NCBI GenBank assembly: GCA_023091665.1
Contig: JALJCQ010000001.1
Span: 372,001 to 436,000 of the forward strand
Reading direction: 5' to 3'
DNA length: 64,000 nt
Source: Pythium myriotylum
Lineage: Eukaryota; Oomycota; Peronosporomycetes; Pythiales; Pythiaceae
The notes beneath the pieces were generated by a model that saw only the letters and a list, made by a program, of their open reading frames with translations, did no database searches and was not told the DNA's origin. The position numbers and the translations under genes are program-made. This document shows, piece by piece, positions 47,072 through 57,762 of this stretch (positions are counted from its first letter, which is position 1; every line of letters starts with the position of its first letter).

Positions 47072-49163
47072 CGTGACGAGCAGAGAAGAGAAAGTCGATC
47101 GTATGTCCCAGAGTCACGGAAAAAACAAATAACCAGTTCCCACACCCGAGCGAACAGATCCCTCGAAGCAAGCGCTTTGGTGGAAAGCCTTGAGTGTGCT
47201 CGTCAGTGTGGGAGTCGATCCGATTATGACAGCGTCGGCGAGGGTCGCCGAGAGAAGTGGCGGTGCGTGGGGCTCTCGGGAGCGTCAGCATGACCAATCT
47301 TCCACGGAACCAGCATGCAGCCGCCACGCAAACTGCGCCGAGAATTCTTCTGCATTTGCACGACGTTTCAACACCTGCGTCTCTCCCTATGGAATAGCTG
47401 TTGGGAGATCGGTTTCAATGAGCTGTCTAGAAAGTACATCCTCTCTGACCTGAATGATTGGTCAGTTTGAGAATACGTCATTCTGATTGGTATAAAATGT
47501 AGCCATCGCTAGAGAGTGGTGTCCACTATTCTTTCCACCGATACTGCGCATGAGCAACAGCCGACCTGGCAAGAATTGGCGCAGATCGGATATCGCCAGA
47601 GAGGGTACACGCAGCCAGTCTCCAATGGTCAGTGCTGTCCGTTTCCTGGTCGCTGCGCCTCGCCCCTTCTCGCTGAGATGCCTTTGGGCGAATCTTCGAC
47701 AGATTCTACCAGCCTCTGCTGCTCGTCATGGTGAAGTCGTCGAAGACGGTCAATTGGTTTCCACAGAAGGAAACACGTACTGCTCACGTCTTTCACGCCG
47801 GCCTGACCATTCTCAAGCCGATCTGACGACTTGAAGAGTTCGTCCAGGACCTCAACATCATCTTCACCAGAACTATCCTCGCTGTGTTCAGTATTCACAC
47901 ACAATAGCGACTTCCATAAAACTATCTTCCAAATTACAGCCTACGACTCAATCGTGCACTCTTCAGGCCGTTTAAAAAGTTAGCTGGGTCATGTGGACCA
48001 CGGAATATCACATTGACACGGGCGAACAGATGATATTGATGATAAAAGTTGGAGTGAGTTGTGCTGCATCAGTGTGGACGAGGAAATTTCGCAATTCAGA
48101 AACGTGAGAACTTGCTTCCCCTTGATCAGCGTCCTAGTTGGGTACCACAATGTCTAGATGGTGTCCTCGCCTGCTCAGAAAGCACTTGTCTGAGAGTTTG
48201 GCCTCCCCTCAATTCGAGAAGTGAAGCGTGCTGTTGGTCATTTTGGATGCAGGAAGAGACGACACCGACATGGGCGATAGCGTTGTTGTCGAGGACGCCG
48301 TCACGAGAGAGTTCCCGGCCTTCTTCTCCACAGGGGAGTCAAAATCTCTTGATGGGTAATGGTGGTGAAGCGATTCTGGTGAAAGCCTGTTTATGTGCAC
48401 ACAATTTTATCCAATTAAATGCATCGAAGGTTGACCGTGCCATTTGGCGCGAAGTTTGGCAACATGCCGCGCGCTCCGAGGCAAAACGCGGATGCGAGAA
48501 AATTATTCGGCTCTATCTACATGACTCGCTAACTCGCAACCGCCTCTCCCAACACGCTCTCACCAGTGCGGCATGTGTAGTCCACGGCACCCGCGAGAAC
48601 CACGAGTGCACCTATGTGTTCTTCTACACCTACTGTATAATGTGTATATGCAGATTGTTTTTTGAAGCTGAGATGACCCACTACAGATCAACGACATTAG
48701 AGTACAGTATTTGCGCTCAATAGACTTCACCTTCATCGCCTTCATCACCTTCATCAGCATCATCATCATCATCACAGATCAACGACGCTAAGTTCGTGGT
48801 CACCCCTGTGCACTCGTGTTCACCTTGGTGAACGAAACAGCTGTTTCAGGTCACCTACGTGTAAAAACCCGCTCTTAAAGGACGCTGCATAGTGAGGCCG
48901 TTGATGACGGAGAGAATTTTCGGCCAATCACCAAAGTCAAAATGTTGCAAAAAAAAAGACTGCCTTCATCAACCATCAAAGAGATTTTGAGTCCCCCCTG
49001 TTGGTGTTGTTTGATGGCTCTGTGGTATCACCTGATTTTGTGACGATGGCCTGATATGCCAAACGAAGGCTGTTTTCAATACCTCGTTTTGCAAACGTTG
49101 CTCAATGAGTCACAACTCACAGTCACCAATGCACCTGACGGTCTCACTTGCAGATTCTCTCCA
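47072..49163. other. long intergenic region, no supported gene
   Basis: About 2.1 kb. Frames of 220 codons (48061-48723, +) and 91 codons (47629-47904, -; acidic SEDSSGEDDVEVLDELF) occur but show no recognisable domain; the second might be a gene remnant. 48683-48786 is a LINE tail with target duplication. A T/C-rich acceptor-like site (CACTTGCAG at 49145-49153) precedes the next ATG, so that gene might have an upstream noncoding exon. Confidence 0.45.
48696..48773 (+). mobile_element. 78-bp LINE 3' tail with 13-bp target duplication
   Basis: ACAGATCAACGAC at 48683-48695 is repeated at 48774-48786. The insert reads ATTAGAGTACAGTATTTGCG, then CTCAATAGACTTCACCTTCA, then a run of TCATCA repeats. 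It matches the 3' end of the fragment at 34310 (reverse), so it is an extremely 5'-truncated copy of that LINE family. Confidence 0.85.
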
Positions 49164-50813
49164 ATGGACGAAAGCAGCTTTCTCTCTCCCGCGGCCGCCG
49201 TCGCCGCCCGCGTGCTGCGCGATCGCTCGCTCGTGGCGCACGTGGCCTCGTTCCTGCCCGGTCTGCCGCAGTATTTCCACGAGCTGCATGAGCAACAGCT
49301 CGCCACGATGCCGGCCTACCAACGTCGTCTCAATATGTCGCCCAGCTCGCTTTGGCTCGTGGTCATGCGCGAGTGCGAGCTGCGGCTCGTGCAGAGGCTC
49401 TATTCAATGAAGCACCAATTCGAATACGCGAATGAGAAGCTAGTACAGATGGTCGACGTGCCTGTGTGCGCGGCGAGATTCGGTCGATTGGATGTGCTGG
49501 AGTGGCTCGAGATGACGCGATCGCCCAACGATAAGCCGTGGAGTCCAAACCTATTGGAACACGCGATGCTCGCGAAGAACTACGACATGGCGAGATGGCT
49601 ACTGACGCGCCACCCGAATTGCTGCGCCCACGGCATTTCGAACTGTGTGAAGAGCGCCATCAGCGCGCGAGACTTCGAGCTCTTCCAGATGATGATCGCG
49701 TTCCGACCAAGCGCGCTCACTCCCGAGATCATGGACCACGCTGCAGCTTGCGGGAACATGGAGATCTTTTCTTTTCTTCATGAGCGAGGAATGTCGTGTT
49801 CGAGTGCAGCGATGGACAGAGCGGCGAGGAACGGTCACATGGAATTGTTGAAATTTCTCCACACGCAACGAACTGAAGGATGCACCACACAAGCCATGGA
49901 CGACGCGGCTTGCTATGGACACTTGAATGTTGTCCGCTTTCTGCATGAGCATCGGACTGAAGGATGCACGGCCAGAGCGTTGGATTTTGCTGCGCTTTCC
50001 GGGGACCTTGATGTCGTGCGTTTCCTCCACGAGAACAGGAGCGAAGGGTGCACAGTGTCTGCCATCGACAATGCTGCCAGATTCGGCCATTTTGAGGTCA
50101 TCAAGTACTTGCATGCGCACCGCAACGAAGGTTGCACTGAGGCGGCGCTGGTGGAATCGGCGAAACAGGGCCACTTCGAGATCCTCAAATTTCTGCACGA
50201 AAACTACGACGTGAAGATTGAAGATGGACGCGAACTCATTTCAACAGCTTTCCATAGCGGCCATGTCGAAGTTGCTCAGTACCTACGAGAGGTGATCGGC
50301 TTACCTTTTTGTCAACGTGAACTAGAGCGAGCTGCCTTCGACGGACGTCTTGAACTCGTGAAATTCCTCCACGAGGGTAAGAAAGAACGCTCGTCTGAAC
50401 TTGCTCTTCAGAATGCCGCAATCAGCTGCAACACTGATATCATCGATTTCTTGCTCGAGCATCGTGACGAACCTGTTTCTCAATACTTCATTGATAACGA
50501 ACTGGGACATGGCCGACTGGATTTGATCAAGCGACTTCACACGAAATTTGGCTCTAAGATCACGGTGACTTGTATGCCATTCTTGCTCGGCGCGGGGAAA
50601 CTTCAGGAGCTTCGGTATGCCCATGAAGCAATGGGAGTTGCATTCTGCAATGACGCGCTCGAGTTCGCTGCGAGCGGAGGCAACCTCGAGTTGGTCAAGT
50701 ATATCGTCGAGAAGATGAGTGGTGGGAACGTCGACCAGGCTATCAGGATAGCAAAGTATGGAAAGCACGATGAGGTTGTCGACTTCTTGAACGGTCTGGA
50801 TGGGAAGTACTAG
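49164..50813 (+). CDS. ankyrin-repeat protein (549 aa), intact
   Basis: From ATG 49164 (MDESSFLSPAAAVAARVLRD); 36 in-frame upstream codons show no family similarity and are taken as leader. The family N-domain (SLVAHVASFLPGLPQYFHEL, SLWLVVMRECELRLVQRLYS, DVPVCAARFGRLDVLEWLE) is followed by about twelve ankyrin units. Five consecutive ones are canonical, with loops QRTEGCT, HRTEGCT, NRSEGCT and HRNEGCT and helices of the GHLNVVRFLHE type. It ends VDFLNGLDGKY without the basic tail of the 1166 member. This is the best reference for judging the frameshifted copies. No signal or membrane segment; a cytosolic or nuclear scaffold role is inferred from the fold. Confidence 0.87.
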   Translation: MDESSFLSPAAAVAARVLRDRSLVAHVASFLPGLPQYFHELHEQQLATMPAYQRRLNMSPSSLWLVVMRECELRLVQRLYSMKHQFEYANEKLVQMVDVPVCAARFGRLDVLEWLEMTRSPNDKPWSPNLLEHAMLAKNYDMARWLLTRHPNCCAHGISNCVKSAISARDFELFQMMIAFRPSALTPEIMDHAAACGNMEIFSFLHERGMSCSSAAMDRAARNGHMELLKFLHTQRTEGCTTQAMDDAACYGHLNVVRFLHEHRTEGCTARALDFAALSGDLDVVRFLHENRSEGCTVSAIDNAARFGHFEVIKYLHAHRNEGCTEAALVESAKQGHFEILKFLHENYDVKIEDGRELISTAFHSGHVEVAQYLREVIGLPFCQRELERAAFDGRLELVKFLHEGKKERSSELALQNAAISCNTDIIDFLLEHRDEPVSQYFIDNELGHGRLDLIKRLHTKFGSKITVTCMPFLLGAGKLQELRYAHEAMGVAFCNDALEFAASGGNLELVKYIVEKMSGGNVDQAIRIAKYGKHDEVVDFLNGLDGKY

Positions 50814-51109
50814 TTGTAGTTCTTGAGAAGAACCTTGCTGTTGGCAGAAGCAAGGCCCTGTTGATGCTAGATCCCACTCACTGGAAGTGGTATTCGACTT
50901 CGAAGGGTGACGAGTAAACGATAATACCTTATTAACGACTTCGTTCGAGAGCCCACCCTTGGCGATCGAGTTTTTTGATGCGGCAAACGTTGTATCGGTA
51001 TCTGGGTGCTGCGTAACTACTTGCTTCACCTCAGTGCGGCGTGTGCGTGCATATCTGTTCTGATACGCGAACGCCCAAGTTTGGGGAGTACGGGCGAAGC
51101 GCTACCGGA

Positions 51110-52905
51110 AAAAAGGTGGATCATTCGAGTAGATTCATTGAAGGAGATCGGGGTAGGATGATGAGTGAAAAAAAGCATCTAGTTTCTTCGAGTTAGTGGT
51201 GGTCTCCTACAGTCCTACAAAGTCAGGCCTGATAGTTGTTTACTCGGTTCGAGCTCTCTCAAGAGCCGCACTACGACGCCATGACCTCGCTCCTCTGCTC
51301 GTTCAATTGCTCGGGCGACATTTCCCCCACGTTTCTCCCAGATATAGTGGACCAGTTCAACTAGCCCTTGCGATGCAGCTATCTCCAACGCATCTTCAGG
51401 AAGCGGCGCACCGACGACCTCGTGCAGGTACTGGATGAGGCCGTCCTGTCCCCAGTGAAAAGCGAAGGGCATACAGGATGTAGTGAAGCCGAACTTGTCG
51501 TAGAGACGCTTGATTAGCGCGATGCGGTTGGTACGGACAGCGTTATCGAAGGTGCTTTGCGAGACTCGCGCTTGGCGATGGCGCAGCAGATAATCGATCA
51601 TCTCGATATTCTCTTCGGCACCCGCTATAGTGATAGCTTCCTCTGTGGATCGTTCAGCATGATTGCCATGAAGCAACTCGACGAGCCCAAGGTCTCCATC
51701 CGCGACTGCGCTACATAGTTCACGATTGGAAAAGGGGACACACTCGGTGTCTCGCAGATAGCGGGCAATGTCGATGCGACCCTGGTGATAAGCTTTTGTA
51801 ATGAGCTGGTGTTTTGTCTTGGTAGTGGTCACACCAAAAGTTTGGTGAAGTGATAAAACAATGTCCAACTGATCTGCTTCTGCAGCATCCGCGAGCGCGT
51901 TCCCCGTACAACCTTCAGTGCGACTCACAATCAGAAAACGGACAACGTCCCAGTTTCCACGCTTTGCTGCACCGTCAATTCCATTCTGTGTGCAGCCCTC
52001 GGTCCGATTTTCGTGGAGGAAGCGAACAACGTCTATGTGACCATGGGCCGCAGCCCAATCCATGGCATTCGTCGTGCATGCTTTGCTTTCATATCCGATT
52101 TCATCTTCGTGCAAGGCGCTAGAATCTGATGTGTCGACAGTCGAGCGTGTTGAGTGGTATTGATGAAGGAGCTCCACGACTTTGAGTTGACCCTCTCGAG
52201 CAGCGCAGTCCATGGCATTTGCTGTCCAGCAAACACCAAGATTGTGGATAAAAAGCGCCATTTCGATCGAACAGTATGACGCCACCAATGATAGCACTTT
52301 ATCATCCAGACACAACGTTGCCCGTGCCTGCAGCAACCTGGCTGTCTTCATTAATCCGGGTAAGTGGAGCCAGGGGTCAATTTGTGGTTTCCCAGTTTCG
52401 TACGCGACACCCGCCGCGTAACCCCGGGCTGCGACGCCTATCTGAGCACGCGCGCATCCTCGCCGACCGTCTTGGTCCATATAGTTAAATCCACCAACTA
52501 CTCGCAGCAAAATCGATGGCGACAACGTTGACCAACCACGCGATCGAACCAGCACACAAGTCAATCACCCCACGTCTTTTGTGAACCATTCTAATCTCCG
52601 AGAACTGCTTGCCTCTGACCAGCGTCCGTGGCGGTCCATTCAGATCGAGCACGTTCAGAACGAGCAGGACAGTGAACCCAGCCTATTGGGGCAATTCTGT
52701 AGGGAGAATCCCACAAGAGACGCCTCGAAGCTGTCGTGTTGCCTCTCGCCCGCGCTGTTTTGTTTGGAAGAGTCAACGAGGCTTGTGATAGAGGTGCCGT
52801 AGACGCGCGTTCTGAGGCGTCTTGTACTCACGAAGCGGTGAGCGTATTGGCGCCGATTACTGCTGGGTCGTGCCAATCGTTTTCAGACGCCGCTTGAGGG
52901 CCCAT
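51110..52905. repeat. inverted duplication, right copy (pairs with 33897-37535)
   Basis: Reverse complement of the left copy with the LINE at 34310 and the insert at 34981 absent, and with a direct join from the equivalent of 35578 to 36339. Confidence 0.85.
51215..52310 (-). pseudogene. 5'-truncated ankyrin gene, inverted copy of 35854-37430
   Basis: From LDDKVLSLVASYCSIEMALF to the stop at 51215 it matches the left copy almost residue for residue, including the acidic insert and the last ankyrin units (VELVHYIWEKRGG). Upstream of 52310 the frame stays open by chance into noncoding DNA (a segment reading GDGRRGC-like repeats of the flank), because about 760 bp containing the family N-domain is deleted. 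A 449-codon open frame therefore exists but its first 90 or so residues are not ankyrin-family sequence. Confidence 0.8.
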
Positions 52906-52938
52906 GTGACAGAGTCCTTACAATAGACTCTGCCTCTC

Positions 52939-53684
52939 AAGTTCCCAATTTGCAAGCTCCTGCTCAAGACCATCACTCCTCGGGCCATCTGGTTCCCTCG
53001 CCGTCAGCTGCCACGCGTCCAAGGGAACTCGCCTTCATTGGCGGACGCGTGGCAGCCGTCGGCGAGCTCGACGAGGATCGATGAAGGCCGCGAGCTCGGG
53101 CGCAAGCCGCACGCGACGCCCAGGGCGTCCGTGCTCAAGTCGCCGGCGCGCCATCAGGTGCGCTAGGCCCAGGAGCAAGTTCCAGCAAGGCTGTCGCGCT
53201 CCACGACACGAAGGCCGCGCTCAGGGTCCGACGGAAGCCGTCGACCCGCAAGACGCTGGCGAGCCGTGAGGCTCGACCGGTACCAGAAGCTCGCTACATC
53301 CGTGTGGACGAGCTGGAGAAGACATTCCTCGACTTCGTCGATGGGATCGGAGTGAACGAACGAAGTGCCGTCGACTGCTCACCGACATTCAGCACCTCGA
53401 CAGGGCCCTGCAAAGGGCACGGAGGAGTTTACCAATCGTGGTCGTTGCTCGGCTCCGCAACGACTACGCCACGATCAACCCACTCGACTGCATCCTGTAG
53501 TCTCCTGGCAAGCAAACAAGGTCGCGTAGCCCCAGAGAGAGGCCCACCACTGCTATCGCCATCACTCGACAGACACTCTGCCGGAATGTCTGCCCTTTTA
53601 CTCGCTAGCTTGCTAGTCACTGGTCTTTGAACCCGCTATAGGTTTCTATATGAGCAAACCAATAGACGTCACACGAATCATAAT
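52939..53684 (+). mobile_element. LINE fragment with 17-bp target duplication
   Basis: AATAGACTCTGCCTCTC occurs at 52922-52938 and 53685-53701. The 746-bp insert ends in the tail GCTATAGGTTTCTATATGAG followed by CAAACCAATAGACGTCACAC, as in the LINE at 29324. Its coding part is decayed (short open pieces such as VDELEKTFLDFVDG at 53301-53345), and I could not align it to the RNase H domain. Confidence 0.8.
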
Positions 53685-53798
53685 AATAGACTCTGCCTCT
53701 CTACAATATACTGAGCCCGAGATAAGTCCAGCATAGCCGGACAAGACTGCTCCTGTCCAGAGCCCCAACTGTAACACGGATGGATGACCTCAGTAATG

Positions 53799-53916
53799 AG
53801 AGCATGACCACCGGTTAGCGGTTGGCTCGATAGGGCCTGCCGGTGGCTGCGTTTCGAGACTCAATTGCGGTTTTAGAGGTTAAAACTGCCGAAAGACCCC
53901 ACCGATGGTCATGCTC
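53799..53916. mobile_element. small MITE-like foldback
   Basis: AGAGCATGACCACCGGT at 53799 and its reverse complement with one change (ACCGATGGTCATGCTCT) at 53900-53916 bound a 118-bp segment with a second internal inverted repeat (GGTTTTAGAGGTTAAAACTG). It abuts a reversed LINE tail. Confidence 0.5.
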
Positions 53917-53929
53917 TGATAATTCAAGT

Positions 53930-53995
53930 GAGGTGTATAAGTCCGCTCATATAGATGCCGATAGCCGGCGCTAGTCGCCACCGTTAGGCTTGAGT
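53930..53995 (-). repeat. LINE 3'-tail fragment, reversed
   Basis: On the - strand it reads CCTAACGGTGGCGACTAGCG then CCGGCTATCGGCATCTATAT, the same as 30228-30270 just after the stop codon of the LINE at 29324. Only the tail is retained. Confidence 0.7.
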
Positions 53996-54072
53996 TTCCT
54001 TCTGCAATGCACACCCTGGGTTATTCATAAAACTACTCTTGTGCAGGAGAAATCTCGTGGGGCAGCTCAAAT

Positions 54073-54201
54073 TCAATTGGTCTTCTTGCCACTGTCGACA
54101 CTGCGAAAGTTGTACGACGGCGCCTTCGTCGCAGATTTAGCCTTGCGCGTGGTCGAGGGCTTTGGTGTTTCGACATCCTCCAATTTCGTGGGGTCGTAAA
54201 C
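54073..54201 (-). pseudogene. 3' part of a secreted cysteine-rich protein gene, split by the LTR element
   Basis: On the - strand this segment encodes 40 residues after the split codon (DPTKLEDVETPKPS..., a Lys/Ser/Thr-rich tail) to the stop at 54073-54075. Its first five bases (GTTTA, 54197-54201) are the target duplication. Phase matches the 5' part at 59136-59353: 218 nt plus 124 nt after removing one target copy gives 114 codons including stop. So the gene was intact before insertion. Confidence 0.8.
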
Positions 54202-54446
54202 TATAATGTTGGGGATCGAAGGTGAATCGAAAAGTGAATGTATTAACGGCCCTAGAAACTGACATGCATGTGAACTTGGCGGCTCAGAGGAACACGCCCT
54301 TGGACACAAAGATGAAGCGAGAGTGTGAATGCACGGGCTGCATGGAAATGCAGGACGCGGGGCCGTCGTTGTAGCTGAATGCGAGTTGGTGCAGGTCCGT
54401 GCTGCTGCATGCAGGATCTGCGACGTGTGAGAACTTGATCATTACA
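54202..54446 (-). repeat. 3' LTR
   Basis: 245 bp, 244 identical to the other LTR. Preceded on the element strand by the purine tract at 54447-54453. Confidence 0.92.
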
Positions 54447-54945
54447 TCCTCCCGGGGTTCTGCGTGGAGCGCCGGCTGTTGAACTCGCGTCGCAGCTCGC
54501 GGAAATGGGACAAACGCTGTAGCTCGGACTCGTCCATCCAGGTGTTGTCGTCGTGCGGCAAGTCGGCCCACTGGACGAGAAACTGGACACGACGGTTTCG
54601 AACACGTCGTTGCAGGAGGGCGCGAACAACGTACACTCGTTCGCCTTGCGCGTCATAAAGTCGCGTCGCCGTCTTGCCGAAGTCGCGACCCGCGAACCGC
54701 TCGGGATTGCCAAGCGACTTTTTGAGCTGATCGACGTTGAAAGACGGGTGACGACGCGCGAGCACCGGTGGTAGACGTAGTCGGACCGCGTTCTGGCCGA
54801 TACACTTCAATACTTCGAACGGCCCGACCCAGCGGGGGAGTAGCTTGTTGACCTGCGGGTCCTTGTCCGGGTCGTAGTCGGGCTGACCGATTTCGGTGGT
54901 TGTAACCACACGAGCGTCGACGTAGACAAAGTCGCCTTCTTGCAA
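54442..54945 (-). CDS. integrase C-terminal region and chromodomain of the LTR element
   Basis: Continues the pol frame after the stop at 55003-55005. It holds the integrase tail (GDFVYVDARV, LLPRWVGPFEVLKCIGQNAV) and a chromodomain (VRALLQRRVRNRRVQFLVQW then DNTWMDESEL), which targets such elements to chromatin. The frame runs through the purine tract into the first bases of the LTR. Between 54950 and 55010 the expected sequence (ELARRNLLATQERQQRYY) is found in another frame, so two small compensating shifts are present. Confidence 0.8.
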   Translation of the reverse strand: MQEGDFVYVDARVVTTTEIGQPDYDPDKDPQVNKLLPRWVGPFEVLKCIGQNAVRLRLPPVLARRHPSFNVDQLKKSLGNPERFAGRDFGKTATRLYDAQGERVYVVRALLQRRVRNRRVQFLVQWADLPHDDNTWMDESELQRLSHFRELRREFNSRRSTQNPGRM

Positions 54946-55002
54946 CCGGAGGGGCGTAGTAGCGCTGCTGTCGCTCTTGGGTGGCGAGGAGATTGCGGCG
55001 CG

Positions 55003-57069
55003 CTAACTCAACGACTTCTTGGCGATTACGAGCAAAGGCCGGCCCTCCTTTTGTCGTACCCGAGGCAACTCGTACTGTTCCACCGGTACGCGGCCTGTGT
55101 CGACGGTGAATGGCGATACTTGCGTACTACTGTGCACCAACGTTGCATGTGCATACTCAATCGTCGGCAGATAGTCAACCCAATCGTCACCATAGTGTGA
55201 CACACAGCAGCGCAGCGCATCTTCAAGGGTCCGGACTTGTCGTTCTGCTTGCCCATCAGCTTGCGCCCGCTTGGACACGGTCATACGCAGCTGGATCTGC
55301 ATGATACCCATGAGGGCCGTCCAAAACGTGCTTGTAAACTTGCTGTCGCGGTCACTGACGATGGACTCGGGGAGACCATAGTATCCCACGACATGGTCGA
55401 AGAACAGGCGAGCTGTTTCTTCGGCTGACACGCTCTTCTCGGTAGCAATGTAGCACGGTCGCTTACTGAGACGGTCGACGACGACGAGTGCGGCGTCCTT
55501 ACCCTTAGAACCGGGGAGAGCCGTGACGAAATCCATGGAGACATGTTGCCAGCAGCGCTCGGGGACAGGTAGACTCTGCAGTTGGCCATGTCGGCGCGAC
55601 GTACTGGACTTGTTGCGGATGCAGGTTTCACACGACGTGACGTATTCCTCGACAGTGGCTCGCATACCGGGCCACGTGTACCATTGTCGAATTGCGAGAT
55701 ATGTGCGTTGGACACCAGGATGAGCTACGATGCTGGCGTCGTGAAAGTCATGGAGTACACGTAGCAGCACATCATCGTTCACCGGAAGTCGCACACGAGG
55801 GAATCGTTCGTCGCCGTTCCTTTCGAGCAAGAGACCATCACGCAACTCGAACTGGGCATAACCTTGGTCGCGACGCCGTAGTCCTTCCAAGATCTTCTTG
55901 CAGTCGCGGTCACGGGTGTACGCCCGCGCGATGGCACGAGCGAGGTCTTTGTTGACCGCAATCGAGAGCTGTGTACTGGCGATCTGGACATCGCGACAGA
56001 CTACTGCGTTACCTTCAACGAGAAGCAGCTCTTCTCGCGTGGCGAAGTCACCTTGCGGTGGCCGAGACAAGGCGTCAGCCACTACATTATCCCTCCCCGG
56101 GTGGTGAATGAGTTGGAAATCAAACTGACCAAAAAACTCGAGCCACCGCGTTGTCTTGGGTGAGAGTTCCGGGTGGTTGTGGAACCATCGACAGGCCGAA
56201 TTATCGGTCCGCACCACAAACGCCTGACCGAGCAGGTACGGTCGCCACTTGCCGAGACACAACTCGACGGCAAACAGTTCCTGCTCGTGCGGCGGCCACT
56301 TGGCTTGCGTCGCGTCAAGTTTGTTGCTGTAGAACGCGACGGGATGATCAAAGCCATCATGTTCTTGACTGAGCACACCACCGACCGCGAGCTTGGACGC
56401 GTCGGTCGTCACGACAAAGGGACGTGTGGGGTCTGGGAGTCGCAGAACTGGAGCCCGAACCAGCGCCGCTTTGATGGCATTGAATGCGCGCTGGTGGTCC
56501 TGTGTCCAGTCGAATGAGCTGGTTTTCTCGAGCAGGCTGGAGAGAGGGGCGACAATCTTAGCGAATCCATCAACAAAGCGACGATAATAGCCTGCCAATC
56601 CGAGGAAGCGTTGCAGGTCGGATCGTCCTGTCGGAGGTGGATAGTCTGCGACCGCCGCGATCTTGGCCGAATCCATGGCCACACCTGCTTCTGATAGCAC
56701 ATGCCCCAAAAACTGGATCTGGTGCTGGGCAAACGAGCACTTTGACTTCTTCAAGAACAACTTCTCGTGGTCGAGGACCTCAAACACTGCACGCAGGTGC
56801 TTCACATGCTCCTCGAGCGTCGATGAAAAGATCCACAGATCATCGAGGTATACAACAACAAAGCCCATGAACTCTGGCTTCTCGAAGAGGTGTCGCATTA
56901 GCCGCGACCAAGTTCCGGGCATCCCCGCGAGTCCCATGAGTGCTACGCACCATTGATATAGCTCACCGTTAGCCCGAAACGCGGTGTAAGGCCGAGCTGA
57001 TAGACGCAGTCGCATCTGGTGATACCCGGACAATAAGTCAAGAGACGAGAACACGCGCGCACCTCGCAT
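55003..57069 (-). CDS. gypsy pol: reverse transcriptase, RNase H, integrase (N-terminally deleted)
   Basis: 688-codon frame (the start at 57069 is arbitrary). RT: ARVFSSLDLLSGYHQM and the catalytic VVYLDDLWIF; palm and thumb follow (FLGHVLSEAGVAM, LQRFLGLAGYYRRF). RNase H: VVTTDASKLAVGGVL, RTDNSACRW, RDNVVADALSR. Integrase: HHCC zinc finger (HDFHDASIVAHPG...CETC), MDFVTALPGSKG, SDRDSKFTSTFW, DGQAERQVRTLE supplying the DDE triad. The RT fingers (the usual segment before RYPIP) are missing: just upstream the RT frame has a stop (TGA near 57103), while the protease frame is open, so a deletion or shift lies near 57070-57110. It ends at an in-frame stop before the integrase tail. Confidence 0.88.
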   Translation of the reverse strand: MRGARVFSSLDLLSGYHQMRLRLSARPYTAFRANGELYQWCVALMGLAGMPGTWSRLMRHLFEKPEFMGFVVVYLDDLWIFSSTLEEHVKHLRAVFEVLDHEKLFLKKSKCSFAQHQIQFLGHVLSEAGVAMDSAKIAAVADYPPPTGRSDLQRFLGLAGYYRRFVDGFAKIVAPLSSLLEKTSSFDWTQDHQRAFNAIKAALVRAPVLRLPDPTRPFVVTTDASKLAVGGVLSQEHDGFDHPVAFYSNKLDATQAKWPPHEQELFAVELCLGKWRPYLLGQAFVVRTDNSACRWFHNHPELSPKTTRWLEFFGQFDFQLIHHPGRDNVVADALSRPPQGDFATREELLLVEGNAVVCRDVQIASTQLSIAVNKDLARAIARAYTRDRDCKKILEGLRRRDQGYAQFELRDGLLLERNGDERFPRVRLPVNDDVLLRVLHDFHDASIVAHPGVQRTYLAIRQWYTWPGMRATVEEYVTSCETCIRNKSSTSRRHGQLQSLPVPERCWQHVSMDFVTALPGSKGKDAALVVVDRLSKRPCYIATEKSVSAEETARLFFDHVVGYYGLPESIVSDRDSKFTSTFWTALMGIMQIQLRMTVSKRAQADGQAERQVRTLEDALRCCVSHYGDDWVDYLPTIEYAHATLVHSSTQVSPFTVDTGRVPVEQYELPRVRQKEGRPLLVIAKKSLS

Positions 57070-57659
57070 GCGGTCGAAGAGAGCTTCGATATGCGGTAAC
57101 GGGATTCATAGTCGCCTCGGCGTACAGCCGCACGGAACGCGGCGGCCTCGAGTGCAGTGAAAGTACACGGCGCATACGCATCGGGTGGTACCATCGGCGC
57201 ACGGTACTCACGGCAACCGGTTCGAGCACGTGTTGGAGGACGTGGTGCTGGCGGTGCCGGTTGCGGCGGAGGCCCCGTAGCGCGCGGGTTGTCGGTGAGC
57301 AACAACATTCCGTTGGCCCAGTCGACTCTCGGGTTGGCCACTTGTAACCATGATTGGCCCAAAATACCATCATATTCCTGAGTGAGTGGCCACTCAAGAA
57401 TTTCCACCGTCACATCCCGCTGCCCTTGTACTTGCACGGCGAGCTCGAAAACCCGTGCATCGCGTGTTGACACTTGACCATCAAATCCGCGCGCGCGCAC
57501 TGATCTCTCCGTGTATGCCACATCGTCGGCTGGCACACAGCCCGGCTTGATGAGGCAATGCGTTGCCTCCGAATCCACAAGGAAACGTAGGGAGCGTCCG
57601 CCCACCACAGCATCTTGGACGAGGAGGTTACCGCGCTCGACGACCCCAATGTCGACCAC
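57070..57659 (-). CDS. gypsy aspartic protease region, active site altered
   Basis: The frame encodes a retropepsin-like domain (GGRSLRFLVDSEATHCLI, then YDGILGQSWLQVANPRVDW). The catalytic motif should be D-S/T-G-A; here it is DSEA, Gly to Glu, which should abolish activity. A Pro/Arg-rich linker follows (PPPQPAPPAPRPPTRA). The frame differs from gag (57763-58638), implying the usual gag-pol frameshift or decay, and it runs out of frame with RT beyond about 57100. Confidence 0.75.
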
Positions 57660-57762
57660 TCAACCACGGCAAGTTCAGCCGCCACAACACACGTACGCAC
57701 ATCATCACAACTAAACGTCGGAGGTTCATCCGAAGCCTGCTCAGTAGACACTCTGGCCACGT

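Noticed and set aside
48061..48723. 220-codon frame on the + strand
   Set aside because: No domain, odd composition, and its end runs into a LINE tail insertion; not supported as a gene.
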